64,000 bases of DNA from Pythium myriotylum. Taxonomy: Eukaryota; Oomycota; Peronosporomycetes; Pythiales; Pythiaceae. Where the stretch lies: contig JALJCQ010000022.1 in assembly GCA_023091665.1 (NCBI GenBank), positions 1,302,001 through 1,366,000 of the forward strand, written 5' to 3'. Below, in pieces: positions 1 through 11,478 of this stretch (position 1 is the first letter of the stretch; each line of letters starts with the position of its first letter). The notes under the pieces are model-generated. The model had not been told where the DNA came from. It ran no database searches and saw only the letters and a program-made list of their open reading frames with translations. The position numbers and the translations under genes are program-made.

Positions 1-143
1 TCATTTGCGCAAGTGCACAGATTCGCCCCAAAGGGGCTAAAATGCAGCCACAGGCTCGTGGATATAATGAAATTGTTGTTTGGCCATGTTGTCGGTGATG
101 CATCATGACACTCGCCGTCTCGTGGAGAGTTTGCGAGTCAGCT

Positions 144-190
144 ACATTCATTGCGCTCAATAGACTTCACCTTCATCATCATCATCATCA
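144..190 (+). repeat. 3'-end remnant of a LINE with TCA-repeat tail
   Basis: The stretch ending in repeated TCA triplets matches the 3' end of the LINE at 461-1610 and of the remnant near 49.4 kb. All three carry a core of the type AATAGACTYCAYCTTC followed by a TCA-rich tail. Only about 45 bp survive here, so this is read as a severely 5'-truncated insertion. No coding part is present and no target-site duplication could be assigned. Confidence 0.55.
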
Positions 191-443
191 GAGTGTGCGA
201 GTCTTCCCAAAAACTCGTCAATAAAACGGTACCGAAGATTTGGACGAGGCACATTGAAAACCTCATGCCAAGAGGGAAGGAGCACGAGTCCGAGATCTGA
301 TGAGGTATCATCGAACCATCAACGAGGATCAGAATGAGTCTTGCACATGTTGAGGCGTCATCAGTCGGATTGTTTGCTCGGAAGCAGTCATTCTCTGAGG
401 ATGTCACGGAAAAAACCACTAGTCGCTTCGGCAGTGTATGCAT
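191..443. other. Non-coding stretch before the LINE insertion
   Basis: No credible gene is visible. An open frame beginning near 334 runs into the LINE, but it only joins host sequence to the inserted element. The first 17 bp of the LINE target-site duplication follow directly at 444-460. Confidence 0.5.
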
Positions 444-460
444 TCATATAGCTATGGAAA

Positions 461-1610
461 ACAGCCGACGGGGCTGCCCTCACTGTGCCGCCGCTGGGAC
501 CAGCGGTGGTTCAGTCTATCACATCGTCTGGACCTGCAACGAGGCAGCGCGGCTTTGGGCACGGATCAGAGCTCTCTTCACGCGGCTTGGCTTATGGCGA
601 CAACACGATCAGGCATCTCAAACTGAATTCCTTACGGCAGTCTTCAGCCTCCGGCTTCCACGAGTACCGCACAAAGTCTGGGAACAACCCTCCCTCAGCA
701 AGTGTCAACCGCACGACGACGACGACACAAGAGGAGGTCTCTACCCAGCCCTACAAGCGGTCTGGCAGCAGTTGGTCTTGGAGACACTTGTCGTCATCAT
801 CTCGTGGCGCAATGGAGCCGCCGATCCGCAGCGAGCGTGGACACCCACGACCGCCAACGCAATCCACAGTGCCAGGTGCCAACAAGTCCTTGAGACCCTC
901 TCCTTCAAGTTCGCCAGACGCACGGATCTTCCCCCCTACGCGAGCAACTTAGTTGATGAGGTCCGAGGTCTTCTCCGAGGTCCTCCCGATCAACCAGCTC
1001 TCCCACCTCTACCCAACGCACCAACCCGACTCCTCTTCTTTGCCCGAGACAACCCGGGACCCGGCGGAGCAGGGTCGGTCGTGATCAACCTTGACCGGAC
1101 GAAGAACACCCCAACAGTCCTATGGAGTGCGGCGACGCGCCTCTCAGCGGCTTCAACAACGAACACCTGTGCAGAATACACCGGCCTGATCACCGGGCTC
1201 CAAGCCGCTAAAGAGAACCACTGGACTGGTCTTTCCATTATCGGCGCCAGTGAACTGATTCTACGGCAACTACGTGACCATCGTACGCCCAAGAACCCCA
1301 CCCTTCTTTCCCTGTACCGTCAAGCGCGAACTCTAGCGGATCAGCTCGACGTACGAGAATGGAATCACCACCTTCGAGCGCACAACCGCATGGCAAACTC
1401 GCTCGCCAACCTCGCGGGGGAGGACAACAATACCCACGTCTTCCATCCAACAAGCAGGCCGGGACACACCGACCTGCCCCAGCTCATCGCCTCCGACCTC
1501 CATCCCTGGATTCTCCGCCAGGTTGACCCCTGAACGGCCGACCATAGCACTGCGAGCTGATAGCTATTAGAGTACGTAAATCGAAACTCAATAGACTCCA
1601 CCTTCTCACC
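461..1610 (+). mobile_element. 5'-truncated LINE (non-LTR retrotransposon) carrying an RNase H domain
   Basis: Seen: identical 17-bp copies of TCATATAGCTATGGAAA lie at 444-460 and 1611-1627 and bracket this segment, which is the target-site duplication left by target-primed integration. The enclosed frame (stop at about 1533) begins with a CPHC...H...C zinc-finger-like motif, common at the end of LINE reverse transcriptases. It continues into a type-I RNase H fold with DNPGPGGAGSV and CAEYTGL motifs supplying the first Asp and the Glu. The reverse transcriptase and endonuclease are missing, so the copy is 5'-truncated and cannot move by itself. A short 3' UTR ends in a TCA-rich tail. Assignment to LINE is firm; the clade is not determined. 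Confidence 0.85.
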
Positions 1611-1798
1611 TCATATAGCTATGGAAAGGGGACAATCTGATAGCTTCCGAAACACGATGCACTAAATGTAGTTCGAATCTAATTTCAGAGGTCTCAGCAA
1701 ACGTTTGCACCTGTTTGCAATCGTGAACGTCACCATTCCAGTCCTCACATCGCTCCACCGACGCACTTGTCGATTCACCTCAAAGCTCAGACAAGACC

Positions 1799-4728
1799 AT
1801 GACGACCAACTGCTGCAGTCCCAAGTCCGCGACCGAGCCCACTACGACTCGCTTACCCACCAACGTCCACCCACTCAAGGTGACTGAGTCTCCAGTCGAG
1901 ACTGTCTTTCTCACTCTCCGTCTACTCCATCCCACTGATGCACTCCTTGCTCTTTCTAGTACTGGATCGACTACGATGTCATCGACCTCATGAACTTCCG
2001 CTTCGAGGCCAACGAGCGCGTGCTGCTCCAGGTCCGCGAGTCCACGAGTGTGATCACGTGCCACGCCGTCGAGCTCTGCGTCTTCGATGTCTCGGTCGAG
2101 ATCCCACGTGGGACGGAAGTAGAGGCTCCAGTGGCCGCAGAGGCCGCAGAGATCGCAGTGGCCGCAGAAGCTGCAGAAGCCGCAGAAGCCGCAGAAGCCA
2201 CAGTGAAGCTGGAGGCTACGAAGATCGAGTATCTGGCGGAGAACGAAACTGTCTCGTTCCATTTCGCCAAGGCGCTGCCACTCCACTCAACGATCACTCT
2301 CTCGCTTCGGCTCCACGGTTTCCTCAACGACAAGGAGCGCGGCTTCTTCCGCACCGAGTACGATGCCGACGGCGAGAAACGACCGATGGCCGCGACCCAG
2401 TTCGAGCCCTGCGATGCGCGTCGTGCGTTCGTATGCTGGGACGAGCCTGCGGTCAAGGCGCGCTTCCAAGTGTCCATGGTGACGGACGCCTCCCTCACGG
2501 CCTTGTCCAACACGCCGGTGGTCGAGACGACTTTGCGGCCGAAGAAGAACGCCCACTTGTGCAAGACGACTCGCAGCGACGCAGACCACGAGAAGCTGTG
2601 GCGATTCGAGGAGACGCCCGTCATGTCGACGTATCTCGTGGCGATGGCGGTGGGCGAGTTCGACTCAGTGACAGAGACCACGGCGGGTGGAGTGGTCATT
2701 GGTGTGTATACGCAGCCGACGATGGGTGAGCGAGGTCGTTTCGCGTTAGGTGTCGTCGTGCGCGCGCTCGAGTTTTTTACGGGGCGATTCGGAGTGCCGT
2801 ACCCACTTAAGAAGCTGGATATTGTTGGGGTACCAAATTTCTCCGGAGCGATGGAGAACTGGGGGCTAGTCACATTCGGCCCCCACGCGCTTCTCGTGGA
2901 TGAAGTATCGTCCGGGGTACGGATGAAGAGCTTTTGTGCTCGTGGTGTGTGTCATGAGTTGGCCCACCAATGGTTTGGTAACCTCGTGACCATGGACTGG
3001 TGGACAGGGCTGTGGCTGAACGAAGGCTTTGCCGTGTACATGGAAAACACTGCGGTTGACGCGCTCTTCCCAGAATGGAACGTTTGGGAGATGTTCACGC
3101 ACAGGACACAAGGATTTGCTTTGACGAAAGATGCAATGTCGTCCTCGCATCCCGTCGAAGTTGAGGTGCATCGCACTAGCGAGATAGACGAGGCTTTTGA
3201 CACGATCGCGTACTGCAAAGGAGCTTGTGTCGTGCGGATGCTTGGAGAGTTCCTAGGCCCCGACGTCTTCTTCAAAGGAGTCCACGAGTACCTCGTCGAG
3301 CACAGCTATGGGAACACGACCACCGAGGGCCTGTGGATCGCACTGGAGCGGGCCTCGGGACTCCAGATCGCAGCCATGGCCAACTCGTGGGTCAAGCAGA
3401 CGGGATTTCCGGTTGTCACGATCTCAGAGAAACAAGACGGGTCGCTCACGCTCACGCAGCAGCGTTTCTTCAGCAACCCTCACGAGATCGAGACTGGCGA
3501 TCCGACACTATGGGACATCCCACTCACACTCGTCACGTCGGCGAACCTAACTGAGGCGATCCGCATTGGCGTCTGGAACGCCAAGACTGGTGGTGGCGAA
3601 GACTCAACAGCACCATTGATCGCCAGCAATGAGATCACCCAGCGCCTGAATGCTGCCCTGCCAACCAGTATCACATGGCTCAAGCTCAACCCCGACCAAA
3701 CCAACTTCTACTTGGTCAACTACCTCCCGGCGATGTGGAAGCAGCTGCAGATCCCCGTCAAAGACAAGACTCTCAAAGGAACCGACCGCCTGGGGCTCCT
3801 CACCAGCGCGTTCATGCTGACAACAGCAGGTCTACTGTCAATCGCTGATGCCTTCGACTTCCTCGCAGCGTACCGCGAGGAGTCGGAGTACTGGTGTTGG
3901 AACGAGATCTCGTCGATCATCACAAAATACTCGAACCTCTTCTGCGCCGAAGATCACTTCCCTGACTTCCAAGGATTTGTGCGAGAACTGTTTCGTTCAC
4001 CCATGGGACGCCTCACGTGGGACTCGACGGACCAAGACCAGCACACCAGCAATGCTGGAAGTTGGCGCGCGGCGACCATCACGAGTCTCGGAGCCGCGAA
4101 TGACGACGCCACCATCGCCGAGACACGTAAGCGAGTCGAGGCGTACCTCAAAGGAGACAGGTCGACACTCTCTGGGGATGTGCGGCGAGCTGGCTTGGCG
4201 ATCTACACCGCCAATGCGTCCATCGACGAGTCTGGCTCCATCATTGAACGACTGCGTTCCCACTACGACGGATGCACCATCGCAGACGAACAACTCGACT
4301 GTTTGTTTGCACTTGGCCGTGTGCCGGGCGTGAACGCCAAGCGTGAGCTACTCGAGTGGGCGTTTGCCTCGGGGGACCTCAAGCCTTTGCAGCTTAGTAC
4401 CTTCATCAGGGGCGTCGTCGCCAGCCCTGAGGGTGTCCAGGCCGCGTGGGACTACATCAAGACCCACTACGACGCTACCGAGCGCAAGTTCCCAGTCATC
4501 AGCGTTGGTACGGTGATTGTGAGTGTCATCGATAAGTGCCGTCTTGCCACGCAGACGGATGAGGTCGAGCAGTTCCTGAGCACGAAAGACGTCTCGGCCT
4601 TCCAGCGTCGCCTCAGGACGGCGCTCGAGGCGGCTCGGACCCGCATCGCTGAGCTGAACCGCGACCGCGAGGCGATGGCGACGTGGCTCCGACATTGGCA
4701 GTCCACGACCCAATCGAGCCTGCACTAG
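1799..4728 (+). CDS. M1 family zinc aminopeptidase, puromycin-sensitive type
   Basis: A gluzincin that removes N-terminal residues from peptides, normally in the cytosol. Two exons are proposed: 1799-1879 (27 codons) and 1960-4728, joined across an 80-bp intron (GTGACT...TTCTAG). This restores the family start LPTNVHPLK followed by YWIDYDV, which the downstream Met at 1990 alone would lose. The model gives 949 residues. Diagnostic sites are GAMEN at about 323-327 and HELAH at 359-363 with the third zinc ligand in NEGFA (Glu382), the correct 18-residue spacing. A C-terminal helical ERAP1-like domain follows. There is no signal peptide. One oddity is an Ala/Glu-rich repeat (AAEAAEAAEA type) at about 2120-2205, in the N-terminal beta domain, which looks like a microsatellite-driven insertion. 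Confidence 0.93.
2120..2205 (+). repeat. GCCGCAGAA-type coding microsatellite
   Basis: Imperfect repeats of GCCGCAGA(A/G) lie inside the aminopeptidase and encode alternating Ala-Ala-Glu. Length polymorphism would be in frame. Confidence 0.75.
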
Positions 4729-5018
4729 CGTGTTCGCGATGCACACGATGAACTGTGTTTGACGGCGCCACTCAACTCGGGTGGACACCCGTGGACCGGC
4801 AGTGAGCAACTATCAGACCTGTTAGAGACATCAGGTTGCACACAAAACGCCTATCTTGCAAGTCATAGGTACTGATTTCAGTTTTAGCCCGGGAGATTTC
4901 CGCCACTACCAAGTTATGCTGGCTGTGAGGATATAACAGGCGATTGTTTATGGTTTGGGCGTGCAATTCAGTCAACTAATCGCTTGTGTATCCGACGCTT
5001 CTGCGGTCTTGGCATTTG
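4729..5018. other. Intergenic region between convergent genes
   Basis: About 290 bp separate the stop codons of the aminopeptidase (+) and the cysteine protease (-). It must hold both 3' UTRs. No repeat or ORF of note is seen. Confidence 0.4.
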
Positions 5019-6902
5019 TCAGTATATCGTGGCAGAGAAGACGCCCACGTTCGCGACGGGGCTGGACGCCTTGGTCTTGAGCCAGCAGGTTCCGCCTTGG
5101 TAGTTCGACCATGAAAACGCCTGGCACGGCGAGTTCCTACGGCAGATGTTGCAGCACTCGGCTGCCGTCTTCGCTGGGAGGTTCTTGAAATCCTGACCAG
5201 GATAGTCGACGTCCTTGCGCAAGGGGCCGCACCGATAGATCTCACCCGAGCGGAAGTAGGGCGTGCCATCGGCTTGTGGGTTGTTCTTCTTGACGTCAAA
5301 TTTGGAGTATTTGAGAAAGCACGAGCCGCCCATCCACTTCGTCCAAGTGTATGCGCCGCAGCTCGGGTCCTGGAGGCATCGGTCACAGCACTCGCCTGCG
5401 GTGGCAGTCAGCGTACGGCTGAGGTCGTTCCCAGGGTAGTCGACGTTTTCCTCGATCGGCATACACATCGCAGCGTTCGCTTCGCTCTTGGGCATGACGG
5501 TCACGGACATGAACGGGACGTCTGGACCCACGCGTTCGCCGTCAATGGTCGACTTGAGCATGCAGACATTGCTCGAGTACACCGCGGCCTTGCACCCTGG
5601 CTCCCGGCGACATGCATCACAGCAGCCGCCTGAGTAAGTTTCCTTGACAGAGACGTTCTTGAGCGGCTGGCCGATGATTTCGACTCCATAGCGAATGCCG
5701 CTGCATCGCAAGTTGTCGGTCCATGGTGCCTGGTCTCGGAAAATCGGATAGTGACTCCAGCTCTCGATGCCGCATGTTCCGAAGGTCGAGCCTTGGAAGC
5801 CTCGCTCCAGATAGGCGTAGCCGCCTTCGCCCCACGAGGGTCCCCACTGGTTTTTGATTTTCCAGTATTTCGTGCCGTTCCGCTCACCGTAGCCAACGAT
5901 CGAAACTTCGTGGTCCGCTTCACCGCTTGGGCAGTTTTCTTCGTCACCCATGAGTACACCGCCGTAGTAGAACTGCATGTATGGTAGCCCTGCACGAAGC
6001 TGCGCCGACACTGGTCTCATGGAGACCACTGCCTCTAGATCTCTGTGGTCAGGATACTGGTTGGCGACGTAGGAGACTAGCCCAAGATCCACCTTGTCAC
6101 ATGGAGCGTTGGAGTCATCGTACCGCGTGCACATGCGACTTGGCTCTGCCGCATAGGGCGCGTACGGCACACTGGCTTCGGTGCAAGCGGAGCCTCCGTT
6201 CATTCGAATGAGCCAGTCGTAGGCCACGAATGACCAACCGCCGTAGCAGTTTCCTTTGTTCGGCCCACAGGCAAGAATGTCTTGTTCGGACAGCACGGGT
6301 AGCGTCTTGGTGGGTGAGTTAATGCAGTAGCCGCTCTCAAGAGTGCTGACGGCCGCGAAGATCCAGCAAACGCCGCACGAGTACTGGTTCTTGATGTGGG
6401 AGACACAGCCTGCTTGTTGCCAGTCCACTTCCGTTGGAATGGGCTTTGGAGTCGGTGGAGCCGTAGTCTGGCCCGGGCCTTGCTGCTGCTGGCTTGGCGA
6501 CCCCAGCATGCGGGTCTGCATGAGCTCTCGATGGGCCGTGACGTTGCTTTTCTTGACGAAGCTGCTGAACTCTTGCGGCGTCAACAGCGCGAACGGCGTC
6601 TGCAGCGAGAACTGCGTGAGCGGGAACTTCTTCTGGAGCTTCTCGACAGTCTTTTGGTTGTCCAGGAATTTCTGGAGCTGGTCAGCAGGCAGATCCGTCC
6701 CGCGAAGAGTTGAAATACCAGCGCGAGGCTGAGGTGCGAGGCCCATTTGGACAGCTTCTTGGCCTGCAGGACTCGACTTCCACGCGAGCAGATCGCTCTG
6801 CAGCTTCGCGAGGGCGTCAGGCGAGAGATCGCTGACTGAGTTTGGGTCTTGCGCGAGTGCTTGAGCTAGCAAGCCCGCGACGATAAGAAGCGACTTGAAC
6901 AT
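5019..6902 (-). CDS. Secreted papain-family (C1A) cysteine protease with three C-terminal PAN/Apple domains
   Basis: A single-exon 627-residue protein. Residues 1-18 are a signal peptide (MFKSLLIVAGLLAQALAQ). A propeptide of about 130 residues is followed by a Gln/Pro/Thr linker. The peptidase domain, about 155-390, has the catalytic Cys179 in CGVCW, His331 in DHEVSIVGYG and Asn351 in KNQWGPSWGE. Three cysteine-rich modules follow, each with a CC..C and GG.C.LK signature typical of PAN/Apple folds; the second and third share DVDYPG. PAN domains bind protein or carbohydrate, so the enzyme is probably tethered to a substrate surface. The nucleophile motif is CGVCW rather than the usual CGSCW, which is tolerated in the family. 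The PAN modules resemble those of the two PAN-only proteins in this window. Confidence 0.93.
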   Translation of the reverse strand: MFKSLLIVAGLLAQALAQDPNSVSDLSPDALAKLQSDLLAWKSSPAGQEAVQMGLAPQPRAGISTLRGTDLPADQLQKFLDNQKTVEKLQKKFPLTQFSLQTPFALLTPQEFSSFVKKSNVTAHRELMQTRMLGSPSQQQQGPGQTTAPPTPKPIPTEVDWQQAGCVSHIKNQYSCGVCWIFAAVSTLESGYCINSPTKTLPVLSEQDILACGPNKGNCYGGWSFVAYDWLIRMNGGSACTEASVPYAPYAAEPSRMCTRYDDSNAPCDKVDLGLVSYVANQYPDHRDLEAVVSMRPVSAQLRAGLPYMQFYYGGVLMGDEENCPSGEADHEVSIVGYGERNGTKYWKIKNQWGPSWGEGGYAYLERGFQGSTFGTCGIESWSHYPIFRDQAPWTDNLRCSGIRYGVEIIGQPLKNVSVKETYSGGCCDACRREPGCKAAVYSSNVCMLKSTIDGERVGPDVPFMSVTVMPKSEANAAMCMPIEENVDYPGNDLSRTLTATAGECCDRCLQDPSCGAYTWTKWMGGSCFLKYSKFDVKKNNPQADGTPYFRSGEIYRCGPLRKDVDYPGQDFKNLPAKTAAECCNICRRNSPCQAFSWSNYQGGTCWLKTKASSPVANVGVFSATIY

Positions 6903-7468
6903 CTTCGTCCGGACGGTCGTAGAGGGGCCGTGGTGAGGGAAGAGGGCTTGCTCCGGTCGATGGAGATTGGCGAATGAGCTCGATTGAGCAAGGGAGACGC
7001 TGGCTTAGTCGTTGGGAAATGGTCCGCATTGACGCGTGTTTTCGCCGACGGCAATCACGCGTGACGTTGAAGTTGATCGGATCGTGCGGCGAAGAGAGGA
7101 TCCCAAGATGTGTGGCTGCAGGATGTGACTAAAATTTTGACGCCATCGTGGGCAGCTGGAGCGCCCTGTCTCCATTCCATTTGAAGCTGTCAAGATGCTC
7201 ATCTGTTCATGTAAAAGGTGTTATCCGTCAGAACGAAATGCTAAAAATTCTATAGAACATACCTAGTTGTGGAACATGACGGGATCTGGTGAGGAGCTCA
7301 TGTCGCCAGATCTTGACTGGCACCTTAATGACAAATGGGTACATCGATGGATGGCGCCCAGGGTGGTTTACGGTCTCATGACACCTATAATCTCGCAGCA
7401 GCGTTCTTTCGACTTTGCTTTCTCTCTCTATTGCAGATAAATAAATAGGTTTTCTACATACTCACAAC
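6903..7468. other. Upstream region of the cysteine protease and 3' flank of kinase 1
   Basis: 566 bp with no convincing gene. It must contain the protease promoter on the minus strand and the kinase 1 3' UTR. No repeat was recognised. Confidence 0.4.
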
Positions 7469-8952
7469 TCACATCAAGGAACGGTAAATGAGGTGGATGC
7501 GGTGCATCACTTGGGCCGCCGTGGGTCTCGCCGACGGGGCTCGCGCCGTGCACTGAATTCCGAGCTCGATCATCTGCCTCGAGACCGGGTCGCTCGTCTC
7601 GCTGAACTCGACGCGAAGTTTGCCCATCGAGACCATCTGCACGATCGTCACGTCCGGGATCTTCTTCCTGCCGTCTCGCGGCTCCCGCACGCGCGAGTAC
7701 GGCGACAAGTGCGTGTCGAGCTCTGACAGCACGATGCCGAGCGAGTAGATGTCGGCCTTCTCATCGTGCTTGGCGCCGGCCATGACTTCGGGCGCCATCC
7801 AGAGCGCCGAGCCCACGCCGGCGGTGATTTTACTGTCGAGTCGTTGACGCGCGACGCCAAAGTCAGCGAGCTTGGCGGTATGGCGTTTGTCGAGCAGCAC
7901 GTTCCGTGATTTGATGTCACGGTGCAGCATCGCGGGCGTCAGCGAGTGCAAGTAGGCGATGGCGTGGGCTAATTGCATGGCCATGCGCGTCTTCTCGGCG
8001 TCGAAGCCCTTGGGTCGATGTTCGACTCGTTCGTACCGATGCAGCAACGACCTCAAGTCGCCTCCGTCCATGAACTCGCTCACGACACAGAGATCGCTGA
8101 GCGAGTCCCACGCGACGCCAATAAACTGCACAATGTGCGGATGGTCGAGCGTCGCCAAGAGCTTGACCTCAGCAAGCAGGGCTTCAATGTACACCAGATC
8201 ATGGCGTCGTTCGGGCAGAATGCGCTTGACCGCGACGACTTCGTCCTCGTACGAGCCGCGAAAGACCTCTCCAAAGCCTCCTCGCCCGACCATCTCAAAA
8301 AGCACGACCTCGTTCAGCGGGATGCGCACCGACGTGATGGTCTGGTCCACGCAGCCGCTCGTGAAGAGCGCATTGTCGCCGCCACCGGACGATCCTTTCG
8401 AGAACCGTCGCGGCGCGGCAGCCGTCGTCGCCGAGGACCTCGCCGAGATGTCCGAAGCCGTCGTGGTCGTGGATCCTCGGTGCTTGCCGAAGAGTCTCAC
8501 TTCCGGCACTCTCCCAGTGTCACTCGAAGGCGACTCCATCCGCGAGTGGAGATGGAGCACGAGCGAGGGCGTCGGAGCAAACTGCGAGCGGCGTCTCCGC
8601 ACACGCGCGAGCACAGCAAAGAGCACGACGAAAAGCAGCACGACGGCGCCGATGAGCAGTCCGGCGATCTTGCCCTGGTCCATCCCGTCGTTGTCGGCCG
8701 GCGAGCCGACCTGGGGCGTGGCATCCGACGAGTCCGAGTCGTACTCTCGGAAGTGGCGTCGCTTGTGGTGGTGCGCGTAGACCTCGTCGGACGAATCGAG
8801 CGAAGAGCTCCTCGAGCTTCCGAGGAGGATCTCTTCGTCGTCGTGCGACGACGACGAGTGGGTCGACTGCACGTCAAACGTGGTTAGGCTCGCTTATCTA
8901 CTTTTTTAGACGCCGAGGAGGGCCTAACCAAAAAGACGAGTGCACGCACCAT
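7469..8952 (-). CDS. Membrane-anchored TKL-type protein kinase (kinase 1)
   Basis: Exon 2 (8866-7469) is open, but its first Met falls just before the membrane span, so an upstream exon is needed. I propose exon 1 at 8952-8929 (MVRALVFL) and a 62-bp intron (8928-8867, GTTAGG...TGCAG) with a CTAAC branch-point-like sequence. The model gives about 473 residues: a Ser/His/Asp-rich N-terminal region, one transmembrane helix at about 74-96 followed by an Arg cluster, then a kinase domain. The kinase shows GRGGFGEV, the lysine in VAVKRI, HRDIKSRN, DFGVAR and an MAPEV motif, so it should be active. WMAPEV and KSRN point to the TKL group, the usual receptor-like kinases of oomycetes. Its kinase domain is paralogous to the next two genes. 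The exon 1 donor is weak and remains inference. Confidence 0.85.
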
Positions 8953-9927
8953 GGATTCGATCGCGAGGCGCCGTTTTCACGAGTGCGAGGCCATCTCTCC
9001 CAGACGGAAGGTACGTCCAGCTCCCTCTCTTTCCGTCTCTGTCTCTGGTTGGACGGAGGTACAGCTCGAGGCTGGACACTTGGGCGCCTTAGTGTATCCG
9101 CCACGAGGCGCCTGGCCTAACCACTTCTCGCACTTCATGGTAGAGGCGGTTAGGCCTCGGCCAAGTGGGCAGCATGGAAGAATGGACCGTGTTTTGAGAA
9201 TTTTCCAGATCTGGTCCGTTGGAAAGTGGTCAGAAAGGTCCTGAACCGATCGGTTAAATCATGACTAAGCCAGCCTAATCACTACGCATCAACGACGCAA
9301 TGGAAACGGCGCCTGACTCCCTTGCTGCTGAGCAATCGCGTGTTGCTGTTCGACCGACAACGTTCCAGTGCGATCCAAGTCACGTTCCTCGGTCACGGGT
9401 GGTTGGACGATGGGTCCGCGTCGCTGCTGAACCGATCTCGCCTCTTCGATGGGACGCTCGCGATGATGCTAATTAGTGTCGTGGATTCTCTACTGCAGGG
9501 AGGCAGAGACACGCTTGCCGCAATCTTTGCGATGCGTTCATTTCGCACTGTCTCCGATCCTCTTCTTCTTCTTCTTCGTTCTCCCACAATGATTAACAGG
9601 AGCCAAGTGTACTGTAGTTTACACGCGTGGATACTATCGTGTGGGAGGTAGTAGTACGTATGGGAAAAAATGGAGAAAACCCAGGGTCTCACTAGTCGGG
9701 TAGGTTCACATTGCGTGGAGGCGAGCCCACGACGCGATGATTGCGGCAGATTCGAAGGTTGAACTCTTGACGGTTCCACTTCGCTGGCTGCCGATCAAAT
9801 AAAAAGTCAAGAAGCGCAGAACAATAGAGAGTTTCGAAAGGGATCTCGGTAGAGAGATCAAAGGAGCTTTACAAAATTGGATTCTGGCGCACATCGGAGA
9901 GGAAAAGACTGGACGGAAAAGACACGC
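8953..9927. other. Intergenic region between kinase 1 and kinase 2
   Basis: 975 bp. Short open frames occur on both strands but none resembles a known protein. Several GGCCTAACC / GGTTAGGC words occur between 8881 and 9270. Nothing else was recognised. Confidence 0.4.
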
Positions 9928-11478
9928 TTACAGCGACACGCAGCTCCGCCACACTGTGTGAACGCGATGGAGCACTTCTCCGGCCGTCGGTCGGTCCTTC
10001 GGGTCCAGAGCGACACAGTCTCGGCCTAGAGCCACTAACTCTGGATCGGCCGTGCTCGTGAACTCGACCGTGAGTCTTCCTAACGTGACCATTTGCAGGA
10101 TCGCTGTGTCAGGAATCTTGCGGCCAGTGCCAGGCTCCGTGGCGTGCGAGTACGGGAGCAGATGCGTGTCCAGCTCGGACAAGATGACGCCAAAGGAAAA
10201 GACGTCGGCCTTGACGTCGTATCGTTCACCCATCATGACCTCGGGCGCCATCCACAAGGACGAGCCAACGCCAGCCGTCATCGTCGCGTCGATACTCTCG
10301 CGGGAAACACCAAAGTCGGTCACCTTGGCGTCGTAGTCGTGGTTCAGCAGGATGTTCTTCGACTTGAGGTCGCGGTGGAGGATCACGGGCTGCATCGAGT
10401 GGAGGTACGTCATGGCGTGGGCCACATGGAGAGCAATCTTGATCTTGTCGTGGTCAAAGCCGTGGAGACGGCGCTCGGTTGTTTCCCATCGGCTAAGCAC
10501 CGAGCGAAGATCGCCGCCTTCCAAAAACTCGAGCACGACACACACTTCGGAGAGCGAGTCCCACGCAACTCCCACAAATTTCACGACGCGTTCGTGCTCG
10601 AGCGTGGCCATCATCTTGGCCTCGGACAGGAACGCATCGATCTGCCTCATATCCTTGCGGCGCTCGGGCAGCAGGCGCTTGATCGCGACCGGCTCACCTT
10701 TGTACGTGCCTCGGTAGACTTCACCGAACCCACCACGACTCAGAAGCTGACCAAACTCAATTTTCTCCATCGGAATCCGCACGGCCTGGATCTCAGCCTG
10801 TTCTGCGATCGTGGAGGAGCCGTTCGTGCCAGGGTATGAGCGCACTTTGAGATCCTCGGTGTTGGGCATGTGGCTGTAGTTGGTACTCGTGTCGTTGCGC
10901 GTCGTTGGCTGCGCCGTGTCGTGGGGGGACTCCAGCGACTTCTCCTGTGCGGTTTGCTTTGAACGGCGCTTGCGCACGACAAACATGGCGATCGCGATGA
11001 TCGCTAAGCACGCGATGACGCCGACTCCAATCGCGACCCCGCTGCTCGAACCCCCTTTATTCTCACCCGAGGCATTTTTCGTACTGGCGTCGTTCGACGA
11101 GCCGCTGCTCTTGGAGCCTGGCAGCTGCGGAGACGCACTCGCGACGATCAGCGGCGATCCTGGGACAGCCGTCGGCGGTGGACTCGATGACATTGGGACA
11201 ACAATAACTTTAATGAGCGGTGAGGGCGTGGGCGTGACCTTGGGTCGGTCACCGTGCTGATCATCGTTGTCGTCGTTGTCGTCATCCTCTTCCTCGTCTT
11301 TCTTCTTGTTATTGTCCATCACCTTGTTCACAATATCGCGGAACCTGTCGCCCGGCGCGCTCGCATTCGCGGGCTGTGGGAGAGATGGAAAATGCAAAAT
11401 GATCAGCGTGAGACTCTGGTGACGGCGCTGAACTCATGCTGAAGCACATACGCTAACGACACCATTGAAGTCGCCCAT
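9928..11478 (-). CDS. Membrane-anchored TKL-type protein kinase (kinase 2)
   Basis: Exon 2 runs 11373-9928 and follows a clear pyrimidine-rich acceptor (CTCTCCCACAG). Exon 1 is modelled at 11478-11452 (MGDFNGVVS) with a GTATGT donor and a 78-bp intron. That ATG is the first in frame after an upstream stop. The model gives 490 residues. The N-terminal part has a run of Asp/Glu/Asn, then Pro/Ser-rich sequence. A transmembrane helix at about 120-142 is followed by RKRRSK. The kinase domain has SRGGFGEVYRG, VAIKRL, HRDLKSKN, DFGVSR and WMAPEV, all key residues present. There is no obvious cleavable signal peptide; the single span followed by basic residues would allow an N-outside orientation. 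Tandem paralog of kinases 1 and 3, most similar across the kinase domain. Confidence 0.87.

Noticed and set aside
334..460. N-terminal extension of the open frame running into the LINE RNase H
   Set aside because: The target-site duplication places the insertion border at 460/461, so these codons are host sequence fused by chance.
8951..9244. Plus-strand frame with a GTACGT donor-like site
   Set aside because: No similarity, and the minus-strand exon of kinase 1 on the same bases explains the position better.
8881..9270. Repeated TTAGGC-like words, possible interstitial telomere
   Set aside because: They are dispersed, few and embedded in GGCCTAACC contexts, not in tandem. One serves as the proposed branch-point region of a kinase intron.
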